Shown: positions 9,092 through 18,010, numbered from the stretch's first letter. The stretch: DNA of 64,000 nucleotides from Actinomadura kijaniata NBRC 14229 (GCF_001552175.1 NZ_BCQR01000026.1:1-64000), one strand, 5' to 3'. The notes: generated by a model from the sequence alone, not told the origin. Numbers and translations are program-made.

Positions 9092-9943
9092 TCACTGGGA
9101 ACCAGCCGTGTCGATGGTTTTCGGTGGCTCTCCGTACAGGCCCATGGTGCAGCACTTGGGGCCACCGCCGCCCATCTGGAGCTGGGGCATGTCGATGCCG
9201 ATCGGGTGGTAGCCGCGTTCGGCGAGCGCGTCGGCCAGGTGGCGGGCCGAGCTGTGCAGCACCACGTTCTTGCCGTCGGACACGGCGTTCAGCCCCAGCT
9301 CGTCGGCGTCGTCGTCGGTGGCGATGACCGCGTCGGGGAACACGCGCTCCAGCAGCCGCCGGCTTCCGGGCGAGAACGCACCCGGGTAGTAGGCGATGGT
9401 GCGTTCGTCCAGCACGCAGACGGCGGTGTCCAGGTGGTAGAACTTCTCGTGGACCAGCTGGAGGCTCAGCACGGGCCGGGAGAGGAACTCCTGCGCCTCG
9501 AAGTGGGCGGGCTGGTCGGTGCGGAAACCGGTCCCGGCCAGCACGAACCGTTCGGTGACCAGGAAGTCGCCTTCCCCCTCGCTGCGGGCCCGCGACACCT
9601 TGACGTCATAGCCCCGCCGCCGGAACCACTCGGCGTGCGCGGGCCCCTCCCCGGCGCGCTCCTGGCTGTGCGGGCGGGCGACGAACGCCTTGCCGTCGAT
9701 GGCCAGGGCCCCGTTGGCGGCGAACGTCATCTGCGTCAGCTCCGGGTGCGGCTCGATCACATGAACCCGGTGCCCCAGATCCAGGTAGATCCCGCGCAGC
9801 CGCTCCCACTCCTCCATGGCGGCGGCCCGGTCGGTCTTGGCGTCCGGCGGCGTCCACGGGTTGTCGCCGGTGATCTCGTAGTACTCGGGCGGGCACATCA
9901 CCAGGTGCCGCCGACCGGTGTGCCTGATCCCGGAACGATCCAT
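9092..9943 (-). CDS. Dimethylargininase / amidinotransferase-family hydrolase
   Basis: A 283-residue protein of the guanidino-group-modifying (pentein) superfamily, closest in layout to dimethylarginine dimethylaminohydrolase. Catalytic features are visible: FAANGAL (about 75-80), acidic GEGD (123-126), FYHLDTAV with His170, and the terminal GGGGPKCCTM with the nucleophilic cysteine at 264 or 265. These enzymes cleave or transfer the amidine of arginine derivatives through a thiouronium intermediate. The frame extends to 10033, but ATG 9943 follows a strong AGGGGGGG site and directly precedes the conserved core. It stands alone. Arginine deiminase-like activity is an alternative. Confidence 0.82.
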   Translation of the reverse strand: MDRSGIRHTGRRHLVMCPPEYYEITGDNPWTPPDAKTDRAAAMEEWERLRGIYLDLGHRVHVIEPHPELTQMTFAANGALAIDGKAFVARPHSQERAGEGPAHAEWFRRRGYDVKVSRARSEGEGDFLVTERFVLAGTGFRTDQPAHFEAQEFLSRPVLSLQLVHEKFYHLDTAVCVLDERTIAYYPGAFSPGSRRLLERVFPDAVIATDDDADELGLNAVSDGKNVVLHSSARHLADALAERGYHPIGIDMPQLQMGGGGPKCCTMGLYGEPPKTIDTAGSQ

Positions 9944-10106
9944 GATTCCCCCCCTGTTGTTCCAGATGAGCCCCTTCCCGATTCTCCGGCCACTGAACGA
10001 GACCTCCCGCACGCCACCCTGCCCGGCCTCCATCGCCCAGGGCAGACGCCAGCCCCGCGATTTTTTCGGGGCGCGTCATTCCCGGCGTTCCAGGGATGAT
10101 CGGAAC

Positions 10107-10624
10107 ATGAGTTTTGGGACCTATGCCAGAAATGTGTGTGACAGCGGTCTTTCTCATGGGGCGCGTCACCTTTCGCTGAGGAGCGCTGTCCTGAGAGCCG
10201 ACGAAGAGGCGTTGACCCGGGCCTTGGACCGCCTGGAGGTGGCCTGGTCCCGACGCGCACGAGGCGATGTTCCACGAGGTCGGCCGCCTGTGGGCGCCGC
10301 ATCTCGACGAGCCCTTCCCCGAGGTCCCGGCTGAAGCCGAGGGGGGAGCTCGTTCACCTCGGCGCGACCGTGGCCGGATGTGTTTCGACCTACCTGCGCA
10401 ACGGCGGCACGATCGACTCGGGCCGTCAGAACATCGTCCGAAGCCGCCACGCCGAACTCGCCGGACAGGTCGCCCGCCTGGGATGCTCCTCGCCTCACTA
10501 CACGGCGTTCGGATACTTTCTCCGGCTGCACAAGATGAGCGAATTGATCATCAATGACCTTCCGGCTCGGCCGCTCCCTCCCAAAGAGCTGCGCTCTTCC
10601 TACGCGCATACGGCTCGTCCATGA
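10107..10624 (+). pseudogene. Frameshifted hypothetical gene
   Basis: Protein-like sequence continues through three frames in order: MSFGTYARNVCDSGLSHGAR up to about 10262, then HEAMFHEVGRLWAPHLDEPF to about 10345, then ELVHLGATVAGCVSTYLRNG and on to a stop at 10624. The second switch falls at a run of six G near 10338-10343, the first near 10255-10267. Joined, the pieces form one coherent soluble protein of about 170 residues, so the gene is either disrupted or carries two sequencing errors. I do not recognise the family. Confidence 0.55.
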
Positions 10625-10835
10625 ATTCGACCTGCTGCCCGGGTGGTAGCACCTGCACCCGCAGCGCCACCCCGGACGCCGCCCACAGGTGAGCGCCGCG
10701 CTCGCGCTCTGCTGAGTCGCTTGGAGCGCTGCCGCCGCACAGTCCCGTGTGGCGTGGCCGTTGGGGCGCGCTGGGGCTCGTGGTGCTGGGTCCGGCTTCG
10801 CTCTCGTCGCGGACCTGGTCTGCTCCGAACTATTG

Positions 10836-10859
10836 ACTAAATCACTTGATGTCTAGATA
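10836..10859 (+). promoter_or_regulatory. GntR-type operator 1, before the dioxygenase gene
   Basis: The core CACTTGATGTCTAGAT matches the site before kdgK (reverse strand) at 19 of 24 positions over the full interval. It ends nine bases before ATG 10869, so a bound repressor would block initiation directly. Confidence 0.55.
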
Positions 10860-10868
10860 TTCGGCGGC

Positions 10869-11630
10869 ATGGATGTCATGGAGAAGTACGAGACCGACGG
10901 GTACGCGATCTTCCGCAACGTGCTGGACGCCGACCTGGTCGCCGAGGCCGACGCGCACGTCCGCTGGCTCCAGGAGCACCACCCCGGTCGCAGCGGCGAG
11001 GACCTGTCCACCGAGCTGGTGGCCACCGACCCGTTCTGGGTGCGGCTGGTCTCCGACGACCGGCTGCTGGACATCGCGCAGCTGTTCGTCGGGCCCGACA
11101 TCGCTCTGTTCGCCTCGCACTACATCGCCAAGCCGCCGTACACCGGCAAGGCCGTGCTGTGGCATCAGGACGGCGCGTTCTGGCCGCTGGATCCGATGCG
11201 GGTGGTCACCCTCTGGCTGGCGGTGGACCGCTCGACGCCCGAGAACGGTTGCCTGCGCGTCATCCCCGGCAGCCACCGGCAGGGTCTGCACGGCGTGCGG
11301 GAGCGTGAGGGGCAGGACGCGGTGTTCGGCGTGGAGAGCGACGTGGCCGTGGACGAGTCGCGCGCGGTGGACATGGTCCTGGAACCCGGCGACGTGGAGG
11401 TCCACCACCCGAACATCATGCACGGCAGCAACGCCAACACCTCGCCGCACCGGCGCTGCGGCCTGACGATCCGCTACATCCCGACCTCGACCCGGATCAC
11501 CGCCGAGCCGCAGCCGTTCCCCAGCGCGCTGCTGCTGCGCGGCGAGCCCGGCGTCAACCTCTACCGGGAGCGGCCCCGCTACCGGGAGGGGGAGCACTTC
11601 CCGTTCGCCGGGTCAGAGCGCTGGGTCTGA
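10869..11630 (+). CDS. Phytanoyl-CoA dioxygenase family Fe(II)/2-oxoglutarate oxygenase
   Basis: A 253-residue non-haem iron oxygenase of the PhyH family. The metal triad is visible: WHQD with His99 and Asp101, and MHGS with distal His185; Arg195 or Arg196 ten residues later would bind 2-oxoglutarate. Members hydroxylate a wide range of small molecules, so the substrate cannot be read. It is the first plus-strand gene of the sugar regulon, sharing an operator sequence with kdgK and the GntR gene, and probably acts on a derivative of the same carbohydrate. It converges on kdgK with an 18-bp overlap of coding ends. ATG 10869 has only a short, weak leader. Confidence 0.85.
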   Translation: MDVMEKYETDGYAIFRNVLDADLVAEADAHVRWLQEHHPGRSGEDLSTELVATDPFWVRLVSDDRLLDIAQLFVGPDIALFASHYIAKPPYTGKAVLWHQDGAFWPLDPMRVVTLWLAVDRSTPENGCLRVIPGSHRQGLHGVREREGQDAVFGVESDVAVDESRAVDMVLEPGDVEVHHPNIMHGSNANTSPHRRCGLTIRYIPTSTRITAEPQPFPSALLLRGEPGVNLYRERPRYREGEHFPFAGSERWV

Positions 11631-12572
11631 CTCCGGGCAGGGGAGCGGTGGCAGCAGCGCGCCGGGGCTGCCGACGACCTCGGCGGCCAGGCGGCAGCCG
11701 GCCTCGGCCGCGGCGCGCGGCGCGCCGCCGGCCAGCCGGACGGCCAGGTAGGCGCCGTTGAAGGCGTCGCCCGCGGAGGTGGTGTCGACGACGCGCACGT
11801 CCGGCACCGCCGGCACCGCCCGCGCGGTCCGGCCGTCGGAGACCAGGCAGCCGTCGGCGCCGAGCTTCACCGCCACCTCGCCGACACCGGCGGCGTGCAG
11901 CCGCTCCACGCACGCCATGGCGTCCCGGTCGCCGTGCACCTGGCGCTCGTCGTCCAGCGTCGGCAGCGCCAGGTCGGTGTGCGCGAGCACCTGCTCGGCG
12001 GCGCGGCGCGCGGCGGCGGGGGAGGGCCAGCCGCCGGGACGGTGGTTGCCGTCGTAGACGACCCGGCCGCCGCGCCGCCGGGTCTCGGCGAGGGTCTCCA
12101 GCAGGCGGGCGCGGGCCGCGCCGGTGAGGATCGACAGGGTGATCCCCGACAGGTACACCAGGTCGTGGCCGGCGATCGCCTCGTCGACCGCGGCGGGCTG
12201 GCCCGGGCCGAACAGCTCGCGCGCCGCCGACTCGCCCCGGTAGTGCTGGAAGGTGCGCTCGCCGTGCTCGTCGGTGCGGATCAGGTACAGCCCGCACCGG
12301 CGGCCCGGCAGAACGCGGGCCAGGGCGTCGCCCACGCCGTAGTCGCGCCAGCGCCCGCGCATCGCGGCGCTGTAGGGGTCGTCGCCGGTCACCGTCACGA
12401 ACTGCACGTCGACCGCGCCCGGGGCGGCCGCGCGCACCAGGTAGGCCGCGGTGTTGAACACGTCGCCCGCGTAGCCGAGGGCCAGCCGGTCGGGCGACAG
12501 GTGGCGCAGCTCGACCATGCACTCGCCGATCATCGCCACGCGGGCCGGGGGGCGTCCCGTCAGAAAATCCAC
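11613..12572 (-). CDS. kdgK: 2-dehydro-3-deoxygluconokinase (PfkB family)
   Basis: A sugar kinase that phosphorylates 2-keto-3-deoxygluconate or a near analogue, the last committed step before aldol cleavage. Similarity to E. coli KdgK runs over the whole length: IGECMVELR at the N-terminus, LGYAGDVFNTAAYL, GLYLIRTDEHGERTF, VYLSGITLSIL, the YDGNHRP block and the PfkB signature DTTSAGDAFNGAYL with its catalytic aspartate. I place the start at GTG 12572 (319 aa); ATG 12536 at IGECM is an alternative, and no strong ribosome site is visible, so a leaderless transcript is possible. The operator lies only 14 bases upstream. It is divergent from the secreted propeller gene. Confidence 0.88.
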   Translation of the reverse strand: MDFLTGRPPARVAMIGECMVELRHLSPDRLALGYAGDVFNTAAYLVRAAAPGAVDVQFVTVTGDDPYSAAMRGRWRDYGVGDALARVLPGRRCGLYLIRTDEHGERTFQHYRGESAARELFGPGQPAAVDEAIAGHDLVYLSGITLSILTGAARARLLETLAETRRRGGRVVYDGNHRPGGWPSPAAARRAAEQVLAHTDLALPTLDDERQVHGDRDAMACVERLHAAGVGEVAVKLGADGCLVSDGRTARAVPAVPDVRVVDTTSAGDAFNGAYLAVRLAGGAPRAAAEAGCRLAAEVVGSPGALLPPLPCPESDPAL

Positions 12573-12585
12573 AGCGCCGACGATA

Positions 12586-12609
12586 CATCTAGACAGCAAG
12601 TCATCTAAT
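12586..12609 (-). promoter_or_regulatory. GntR-type operator 2, between kdgK and the secreted protein gene
   Basis: On the minus strand it reads ATTAGATGACTTG then CTGTCTAGATG. The first 13 bases recur exactly before the GntR gene (17974), and 19 of 24 positions match the site before the dioxygenase. It sits in the divergent kdgK/DUF4185 promoter region and could control both. Confidence 0.6.
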
Positions 12610-12678
12610 GACCAGACTTCTAGGCGGGTGATCGTCTCACATCGGTCACCCCCGTCCCATCGTGCACAGGAGGTGCCC

Positions 12679-13899
12679 GTGCGGAGAAGACCCCTCTGGA
12701 GCGGCCTGGCGGCCGGTGCCCTGTCCCTCGTCCTGTCCTCGGCCGCGCTCACCGCGCCCGCGGCCCAGGCCGCGCCGCCCCGGCCGGGCGCGGCTCCCGC
12801 CGCGGCCCCCGACCCGCGCAACGCGCCCGCGCCGAGAAAATGCGCGGGCAAGCCCCTCCCGGCCTTCCAGGGCTCGGGACCCAACGCCGAGCTCAACGGC
12901 CTGTTCACCAGGTACGGCACCGACAACCGGCGGACCGACGACTGGACCGGCGCCGACGGCACCTACTCCACCACGCTGCCGGACGGGCGGCTCGCCTTCG
13001 TCTTCTCCGACACCTTCCTCGGCAAGGTGAACGCCGACGGGTCGCGGTTCCCGGTCATCGAGGAGGGCGGCACCACGCCGTTCCTGAACAACACCTTCGT
13101 GGTCAAGGACGGCAGGCGGCTCACCACCGTCACCGGCGGCACGGCCGGGAAGCCGGCGGCCGTCATGCCGCCGCGCGACTCCAAGCACTGGTACTGGGCC
13201 GGGGACGCGGTGACCGCCGGCGGCGTCGTCCAGGTCACCTACCAGGAGTACGAGCGGTTCGGCACCGGCGCCTGGGACTGGCGCTGGTCCCGCAACGTGC
13301 TGGCCCGCTTCAGGCCCGGCCGCCTCGGCAGGCCGTTCAGCGTGACGCCGCTGCCGTCGTCCCGGGGGATCTCCTGGGCGTCCTGGCTCGAACGCGCCGG
13401 CGGCCACATCTACGTCTACGGAGTGGAGGACCTGGGCGGCACCAAGTACATGCACCTGGCCCGGGTGAAGGGGACCAGCCTGACCGGCCGGTGGGAGTAC
13501 GCCGCCGCCGACGGCTCCTGGTCGCGCCGCGAGGCCGACTCGGCGCGCGTCATGAGCGGCGTCGCCAACGAGTACAGCGTCAGCAGGCTCGGCCCCGGCT
13601 ACGTGCTCATCACCCAGGACACCACCGAGCTGTTCAGCGCCCGCATCGTCGCCTACTTCTCCTGCTCGCCGCGCGGGCCGTTCACCGGCAAGACCACCGT
13701 CTACACCACCCCCGAGACCGGGGCGGCGGGCAGCTACGGCAACCCCAACGTCTTCACCTACAACGCGCACGCCCACCCCGAGCTGAGCAGGGGCGGCCGG
13801 ATCGTGGTGTCCTACAACGTCAACAGCCTCGTCAACACCGACCACTACCGGGACACCAGCATCTACCGTCCGCGCTTCGTCGACGTGCGATTCGGATAG
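12679..13899 (+). CDS. Secreted DUF4185/DUF5005-type beta-propeller protein, copy 1
   Basis: A 406-residue exported protein. Residues 1-31 form a Sec/Tat-like signal peptide (RRR, hydrophobic LAAGALSLVLS core, AQA cleavage site). The mature part begins near a cysteine (C57) and carries DDWTGADGTYST, FSDTFLGKVN, PFLNNTFVV, VEDLGGTKYMHLARV and the C-terminal YNAHAHPELS plus YRPRFVDV. This pattern matches the DUF4185/DUF5005 group of predicted five-bladed propellers. Some DUF4185 proteins have been shown to be endo-D-arabinanases (GH183), so a secreted glycosidase is likely, but the substrate here is unproven. GTG 12679 follows AGGAGGT. It heads an operon running to 17974 and has a close paralogue at 15807. 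Confidence 0.8.
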   Translation: MRRRPLWSGLAAGALSLVLSSAALTAPAAQAAPPRPGAAPAAAPDPRNAPAPRKCAGKPLPAFQGSGPNAELNGLFTRYGTDNRRTDDWTGADGTYSTTLPDGRLAFVFSDTFLGKVNADGSRFPVIEEGGTTPFLNNTFVVKDGRRLTTVTGGTAGKPAAVMPPRDSKHWYWAGDAVTAGGVVQVTYQEYERFGTGAWDWRWSRNVLARFRPGRLGRPFSVTPLPSSRGISWASWLERAGGHIYVYGVEDLGGTKYMHLARVKGTSLTGRWEYAAADGSWSRREADSARVMSGVANEYSVSRLGPGYVLITQDTTELFSARIVAYFSCSPRGPFTGKTTVYTTPETGAAGSYGNPNVFTYNAHAHPELSRGGRIVVSYNVNSLVNTDHYRDTSIYRPRFVDVRFG

Positions 13900-13903
13900 G
13901 GCG

Positions 13904-14959
13904 ATGACGCACACGCGCCACCGCCCGGCCCGCAACTGGGGCGCCCGCCTGCACGAGACCCTCTGGTGGGGGATGCGCGCGGTGGTCCTGGAGAACGAAC
14001 TGCTGCGCGTCACCGTCCTGGCGGGCAAGGGCGGCGACGTGGTGGAGCTGCTGTACAAGCGGCGCGACCTGGACTTCGTCTGGCTGGCCCCCGGCGGCGC
14101 CCGCGACCCGCGCGACGTCGCCGGGGGCGCGGCCGACGACGTCGCGGCCTTCCACGACCACTACCAGGGCGGCTGGCAGGAGGTCCTGCCCAACGGCGGC
14201 GCGCCGGGCACGCACCGGGGCGCGGCGCTCGCCCAGCACGGCGAGGTCGCCGGGCTGCCCTGGGACGTGCGGATCGTCGCCGACGAGCCCGCGGAGGTCG
14301 CGGTGCGGCTGACCGTGCGGGCCCGGCGGTTCCCGCTGCGGGTGGCCAAGACCTTCCGGCTGCTGTGCGGTTCGCCCGAACTGCTGGTCGAGGAGGAGCT
14401 GACCAACGAGTCCGGGGTCGCGCTGGAGGTGATGTGGGGCCACCACATCGTCTTCGGCGCGCCGTTCCTGCGGCCGGGACACCGCATCACGCTGCCCGGC
14501 GGCGCCGAGGTGATCCCGCACGACACCCCGGTCGGCCCCGGCGGCCGCCGCGTGCGCGCGGGCGGCCCGCACCGGTGGCCGGTCGTCCCCGCCGACGGGG
14601 GCGGCGAGGTGGACCTCAGCGTGGTGCCCGGTTACGAGGAGCCCAGCGAGATGGTCTACCTCACCGGCCTGCCGACCGGGCGCTACGAGGTCACCGACCC
14701 GGCGCGCCGCGTCGGCCTGGGAGTCCGCTGGGACGCGTCGGTCCTGCCGCACCTGTGGATGTGGCAGGAGCTCGGCGCCTCCCGCGACTACCCCTGGTGG
14801 GGCCAGGCGTACGTGGTGGGGCTGGAGCCGTTCGCGGGCCTGCCCACCGACGGCCTGGCCGGGGCGGCGCGGAACGGGACGGCCCTCACCTTGGAGCCGC
14901 ACGGCGAACGGGCCCTGTGGCTCAGCGCGAACGTCATCGACGACGAGGAGACCGGATGA
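13904..14959 (+). CDS. DUF4432-like aldose-1-epimerase-fold protein
   Basis: A 351-residue protein with the galactose-mutarotase (beta-supersandwich) character: LENELLRVTVLAGKGGDVVEL at the start, a central VEEELTNESGVALEVMWGHHI with candidate catalytic histidines, and GLEPFAG near the end. It resembles DUF4432 and aldose-1-epimerase relatives that interconvert sugar anomers. Family length is normal and there is no signal peptide, so it acts in the cytosol on imported sugar. It starts four bases after the propeller gene and overlaps the SDR gene by four (ATGA), showing tight coupling. The anomer-specific substrate is unknown. Confidence 0.78.
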   Translation: MTHTRHRPARNWGARLHETLWWGMRAVVLENELLRVTVLAGKGGDVVELLYKRRDLDFVWLAPGGARDPRDVAGGAADDVAAFHDHYQGGWQEVLPNGGAPGTHRGAALAQHGEVAGLPWDVRIVADEPAEVAVRLTVRARRFPLRVAKTFRLLCGSPELLVEEELTNESGVALEVMWGHHIVFGAPFLRPGHRITLPGGAEVIPHDTPVGPGGRRVRAGGPHRWPVVPADGGGEVDLSVVPGYEEPSEMVYLTGLPTGRYEVTDPARRVGLGVRWDASVLPHLWMWQELGASRDYPWWGQAYVVGLEPFAGLPTDGLAGAARNGTALTLEPHGERALWLSANVIDDEETG

Positions 14960-15753
14960 GGGAGTTCGACGGCAAGGTCGCGGTGGTGACCGGCGGATCG
15001 CTCGGCATCGGCCGCGCGGTGGTGGAGCGGCTGGCCGCCGACGGGGCCGAGGTGGTCTTCTGCGGCGTCGAGGACGACGCCGTGCGCGCGGCCGAGCAGG
15101 AGTCCCGCGAACGCGGCCACCGCGTCACCGGCGTGGTCGCCGACGTCACCGACGCCGCCGCGATGCGGGACCTGGTCGCCCTGGCGGTCGAGCGGCACGG
15201 CGGCCTGGACACCCTGGTCACCTCCGCCGGCGTCCAGCGTTACGGCACCGTCGAGGACACCTCCGAGGAGCTGTGGGACGAGGTCCTGTCGGTCAACCTC
15301 AAGGGCGTCTTCCTGGCCTGCAGGGCGGCGGTGCCCGCGCTGCGCGCCCGGGGCGGCGGCACGATCGTGACCGTCTCCTCGGTCCAGGCGTTCGCCTCCC
15401 AGCAGGGCGTGGCCGCCTACACCGCCAGCAAGGCCGCCATCAACGGGCTGACCCGCGCCATCGCGCTCGACCACGCCGCCGACGGCATCCGCGCCAACGT
15501 GGTGTGCCCCGGCTCGGTGGAGACGCCGATGCTGCGCTGGGCCGCCGACCTGTTCCGCGGCGAGACGCCGCGGGAGGAGCAGATCGCCGAGTGGGGGCGC
15601 GCGCACCCGCTCGGCCGGGTGGCGCGGGCCGCCGAGGTCGCCGAGGTGGTCGCCTTCCTCGCCGGGCCCCGCTCGTCGTTCGTCACCGGAGCCGAGCACC
15701 GGGTGGACGGCGGCCTGCTCGCCCGCAACCCCGCCGCGCTCCCCGAGACCTGA
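14956..15753 (+). CDS. Short-chain dehydrogenase/reductase, probable sugar dehydrogenase
   Basis: A 265-residue classical SDR. The cofactor loop TGGSLGIG is at residues 12-19, Asn114 lies in the SVNLKG strand, and the catalytic Ser141/142, Tyr155 and Lys159 are in VSSVQAFASQQGVAAYTASK. Downstream VCPGSVETPM and the C-terminal VTGAEHRVDGG are typical of the aldose/glucose dehydrogenase-like branch. In this cluster it most likely oxidises an aldose to its lactone, upstream of the hydrolase and dehydratase. It is translationally coupled to the mutarotase-like gene. Cofactor preference is not clear from sequence. Confidence 0.87.
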   Translation: MREFDGKVAVVTGGSLGIGRAVVERLAADGAEVVFCGVEDDAVRAAEQESRERGHRVTGVVADVTDAAAMRDLVALAVERHGGLDTLVTSAGVQRYGTVEDTSEELWDEVLSVNLKGVFLACRAAVPALRARGGGTIVTVSSVQAFASQQGVAAYTASKAAINGLTRAIALDHAADGIRANVVCPGSVETPMLRWAADLFRGETPREEQIAEWGRAHPLGRVARAAEVAEVVAFLAGPRSSFVTGAEHRVDGGLLARNPAALPET

Positions 15754-15806
15754 TGCCCGAAGTCCCCGTCCAACCCCGTCCGGCAGTCCCCGTCCAGGAG
15801 GTCCCG

Positions 15807-17015
15807 ATGCACCGATCCCCCCGATCCACCCGCGCCGTCCGTACCGTCCGTACCGTTCTCGTCTCCGCCCTGCTGGCGACCGGGGTCGCCGCCGTCCCGG
15901 CCCAGGCCGGGGCCGCCGCCGCGCTGGTGTGCGGCGGCAGCGCCGCGCCCACGTTCGGCCCCGCCCAGCAGAACACGACGCTCAACTCCAGGTTCAACAG
16001 CTACGGCAACAGCAACGCCCTGCTCGACGACTGGACCGGCGCCGACAGCACCTACTCGGTGAAGCTGCCCGACGGCCGCGTCGTGTTCGGGTTCTCCGAC
16101 ACCTTCCTCGGCAAGGTCAACGCGGGCTCCCCGCCCTCGCGCCCGCCGGTGCCCATCGAGGGCGGCGACACCCCGTTCCTCAACAACACCTTCGTCGTCC
16201 AGTCCACCACCGGCGCCCTGACCACCGCGCACGGCGGCACCGCCACCGCCCCGACCGCGCTGCTGCCGCCGCGCGACGACAAGCACCTGTACTGGGCGGG
16301 CGACATGACCATGAACGGTACCCAGCTCCAGCAGCCCTACCGCGAGTACGTCAAGACCGGGACGAGCGCCTGGGACATCAAGTGGGAGCGCAACGTCCTC
16401 GCCAAGTTCTCCACCGGCAACCTGAAGGCGCCGACCAGCGTGACGCCGCTGCCGTCGGCGACCGGCACGATGTGGGGCTCGGCGCTGCTGAAGGACGGCG
16501 GCAAGACCTACATCTACGGCACCGAGGACCTCGGCGGCACCAAGTACCTGCGCGTCGCCCGGGTCGAGGGCACCGACCTCGCCGGCACCTGGGAGTACCT
16601 GGCCTCGGGCGGGACGTGGTCGAAGAACGAGACCGACTCGGTGCGGGTGATGAGCGGGGTCTCCAACGAGCTGAGCGTCACCAAGCGCGGCAACTTCTAC
16701 ATCCTGCTCACCCAGGACACCAAGCAGGCGTTCAGCGGTGAGATCGACACCTACCTGTCGTGCTCGCCCGAAGGGGCGTTCACCGACGAGCGCACCGTCT
16801 ACAACACCCCCGAGGGCGGCCCGTGGGGCAGCTACGGCGACCCCGACGTCTACACCTACAACGCCCACGCCCACGCGTCGCTGAGCTCCTCCGGCAAGCT
16901 GGTGGTGTCCTACAACGTCAACAGCCTCGACGACCAGGCGAACGCGCAGAAGGACGTCTACCGCGACGTCACCATCTACCGCCCCCGCTTCATCGACGTC
17001 CCGGTCAGCGGCTGA
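15807..17015 (+). CDS. Secreted DUF4185/DUF5005-type beta-propeller protein, copy 2
   Basis: A 402-residue exported paralogue of the protein at 12679. The signal peptide spans residues 1-34 (arginine-rich start, VLVSALLATGVAAV, AQA cleavage). The mature protein shares DDWTGAD, LPDGR, FSDTFLGKVN, TPFLNNTFVV, EDLGGTKYLRVARVEGT, YNAHAHASLS, VVSYNVNSL and IYRPRFIDV with copy 1, showing an old tandem-type duplication within the operon. ATG 15807 is preceded by AGGAGGTCCCG. Its stop overlaps the next start (TGATG). Two related secreted enzymes suggest two linkage specificities on one polymer (inference). Confidence 0.8.
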   Translation: MHRSPRSTRAVRTVRTVLVSALLATGVAAVPAQAGAAAALVCGGSAAPTFGPAQQNTTLNSRFNSYGNSNALLDDWTGADSTYSVKLPDGRVVFGFSDTFLGKVNAGSPPSRPPVPIEGGDTPFLNNTFVVQSTTGALTTAHGGTATAPTALLPPRDDKHLYWAGDMTMNGTQLQQPYREYVKTGTSAWDIKWERNVLAKFSTGNLKAPTSVTPLPSATGTMWGSALLKDGGKTYIYGTEDLGGTKYLRVARVEGTDLAGTWEYLASGGTWSKNETDSVRVMSGVSNELSVTKRGNFYILLTQDTKQAFSGEIDTYLSCSPEGAFTDERTVYNTPEGGPWGSYGDPDVYTYNAHAHASLSSSGKLVVSYNVNSLDDQANAQKDVYRDVTIYRPRFIDVPVSG

Positions 17016-17974
17016 TGGACCCCCAGCTCGCCGCCGCGCTGCCCGACATGCCCCACGTCGGGCTGGCCGACCCGGTCCGGGCCCGCGCCGCGATGCGCGA
17101 GCTGGTGGCGTTCCTCGGCGTGCCCGAAGCCCCCGGGCACGTCGAGGTCGCCGACCGGGAGATCCCCGGCCCGCCGGGCGCGCCGCCGGTGCCCGTCCGC
17201 CTCTACCGGCCCCGGAACGCGCCGGGGCCGCTGCCGGTGCTGGTCTACTTCCACGGCGGCGGCTTCTGCACCGGCGACCTGGACAACGAGCAGGAGCGCT
17301 GCCTCGGCTTCGCCGCCGAGGCCGGAGTGCTGGTGGTGTCGGTGGAATACCGGCTGGCCCCCGAGCACCCCTTCCCGGCGGCGTTCGACGACTGCCACGC
17401 CGCGACCGCGTGGGCCTGGGAGAACGCGGCGCGGCTCGGCGGCGACCCGGAACGGGTCGCGGTCGGCGGCGGCAGCGCGGGCGGGGCGCTGGCCGCCGGG
17501 GTCGCGCTGCGCGCCCGGGACGAGGCGGGGCCGCCGCTGGTGTTCCAGTTCCTGCTCTACCCCGTCCTGGACGACCGCATGGACACCCCGTCGATGCGTG
17601 CCTACACCGAACCGCCGCTGTTCAACCGGACCGACGTGGAGCACATGTGGCGGCACTACCTGGGCTCCGGGCCCGGCCCCGGACGCGCCGCCGCGCCGGT
17701 GTACGCCGCCCCGGCCCGCGCGGCGGACCTGGCCGGGCTGCCGCCCGCCTACCTCCTGGTCGCCGAGATCGACCCGCTGCGCGACGAGGCCCTCGGCTAC
17801 GCGCGGCGGCTCATCGAGGCGGGCGTCCCGACCGAGCTGCACCACGTGCCGGGCGTCTACCACGGCTTCGACGGGGTCACCTCCGCCGAGGTGGCCCGCC
17901 ACGCGGTCGCCGGCCAGCACCGGGCGCTGCGCCGGGCCCTGCACCGGGCTCTGGACAGCCCCGACGGCAAGTGA
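17015..17974 (+). CDS. Alpha/beta hydrolase, hormone-sensitive-lipase type
   Basis: A 319-residue esterase-like hydrolase of the HSL family. The oxyanion motif HGGG is at residues 80-83 and the nucleophile Ser154 lies in VGGGSAGG; the aspartate (AEIDPLRDEA) and histidine (PGVYHGFDG) of the triad are near the C-terminus. HSL-type enzymes hydrolyse small acyl esters and sometimes lactones. Between a sugar dehydrogenase and a sugar-acid dehydratase, a lactonase or deacetylase role is reasonable, but this is inferred from context. The ATG overlaps the previous stop (TGATG), and the stop abuts the GntR operator. Confidence 0.82.
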   Translation: MDPQLAAALPDMPHVGLADPVRARAAMRELVAFLGVPEAPGHVEVADREIPGPPGAPPVPVRLYRPRNAPGPLPVLVYFHGGGFCTGDLDNEQERCLGFAAEAGVLVVSVEYRLAPEHPFPAAFDDCHAATAWAWENAARLGGDPERVAVGGGSAGGALAAGVALRARDEAGPPLVFQFLLYPVLDDRMDTPSMRAYTEPPLFNRTDVEHMWRHYLGSGPGPGRAAAPVYAAPARAADLAGLPPAYLLVAEIDPLRDEALGYARRLIEAGVPTELHHVPGVYHGFDGVTSAEVARHAVAGQHRALRRALHRALDSPDGK

Positions 17975-17995
17975 TTAGATGACTTGACTACTTTG
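17974..17995 (+). promoter_or_regulatory. GntR-type operator 3 (half site) before the regulator gene
   Basis: The first 13 bases, ATTAGATGACTTG, are identical to the site upstream of kdgK; the second half diverges. It lies 24 bases before the GntR start, suggesting weak autoregulation. Confidence 0.5.
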
Positions 17996-18010
17996 CTGAA
18001 CGAGGTGGCG

